From: Rhizobium esperanzae
GTDB taxonomy: Bacteria; Pseudomonadota; Alphaproteobacteria; Rhizobiales; Rhizobiaceae
Assembly: GCF_014197615.1 (NCBI RefSeq)
Contig: NZ_JACIFY010000003.1
Location: 1-64,000 of the forward strand
Direction of reading: 5' to 3'
DNA: 64,000 nucleotides
Shown here: piece by piece, positions 63,890 through 64,000 of the stretch
Position numbering within the stretch: the first letter of the stretch is position 1
How the letters are laid out: every line of letters starts with the position of its first letter
Translations under genes and position numbers: made by a program
Notes under the pieces: generated by a model
The model's database searches: none
What the model was told of the DNA's origin: nothing
What the model saw: only the letters and a program-made list of their open reading frames with translations

Positions 63890-64000
63890 TTAGAGAGCAG
63901 CTTCGATCTTCTTGGCTGCCTCCGGCGAGACCCACTTGGTCCAGAGGTCCTTGTTTTCTTTCAAGAAGTGCTTGGCGCCGTCTTCGCCGGTTGCCTGGTT
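63890..64000 (-). CDS. Glycine betaine/choline substrate-binding protein, C-terminus only
   Basis: The last 36 codons are visible before the window edge: NQATGEDGAKHFLKENKDLW followed by TKWVSPEAAKKIEAAL and a TAA stop. The FLKENKDLWTKWV pattern with a short helical tail is the usual end of ChoX/ProX-type (OpuAC) periplasmic binding proteins, and the position upstream of the permease agrees. The start lies outside the window. Confidence 0.8.
   Translation of the reverse strand, partial: NQATGEDGAKHFLKENKDLWTKWVSPEAAKKIEAAL

Overview
This window looks like a chromosomal or large-replicon segment of a fast-growing rhizobium (Rhizobiales, most like Rhizobium leguminosarum/etli). The basis is GC-rich coding sequence, the fabI-ackA-pta-orfA gene order known from Sinorhizobium meliloti, dispersed palindromic repeats, many sugar, betaine and aromatic-acid catabolic genes, and several c-di-GMP/cyclic-nucleotide signalling proteins. 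No rRNA, tRNA, CRISPR array or transposase was recognised.

Layout. (1) 1-1136 is repeat-rich. A small GIY-YIG nuclease gene sits between the inverted ends of a palindromic element, and a deleted copy of the same element follows. (2) 1137-7014: a DHFR/RibD-like reductase gene, then a minus-strand operon DUF3141/PHA-synthase-like - phosphotransacetylase - acetate kinase - enoyl-ACP reductase. (3) 7015-8450: a second deleted copy of the element, an orphan Imm8-like immunity gene and a small membrane protein. (4) 8525-22487: a 14-kb envelope operon encoding a 1,897-residue periplasmic protein with an LprI-like N-terminus, a 1,974-residue alpha-2-macroglobulin with Ser in place of the thioester Cys, and penicillin-binding protein 1C. 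(5) 22687-27441: a class III cyclase, an ArsR/SRPBCC pair, an APH-fold protein with an altered catalytic motif and a sulfite-oxidase-family enzyme. (6) 27677-29196: a deletion scar joining a truncated Nudix gene to the C-terminal part of a large, possibly defence-related protein, bracketed by short direct repeats. (7) 29440-35232: a hydroxycinnamate/coniferyl alcohol catabolic cluster with a divergent MarR regulator and a candidate operator. (8) 35287-46644: a methyltransferase, a GGDEF-EAL protein, an MscS channel, and two AraC-regulated metabolic modules (PLP desulfhydrase-like; amino-acid permease plus class III aminotransferase). (9) 46907-54528: a LacI-regulated sugar ABC transporter with FucU mutarotase and ribokinase, with twin identical operators in the divergent promoter. 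(10) 54817-59390: a PAS-GGDEF protein and an FdhF/YdeP-type molybdoenzyme overlapping a small HTH gene. (11) 59446-64000: an AraC regulator, a 1.4-kb decayed region with an old-yellow-enzyme pseudogene, and a glycine betaine/choline ABC operon running off the right edge.

The observations most worth following are the GIY-YIG palindromic element, whose central segment is inverted in one of three copies, and the LprI-like/A2M/PBP1C operon as a possible envelope-defence unit. All functional calls come from reading protein motifs by eye; no database search was run.
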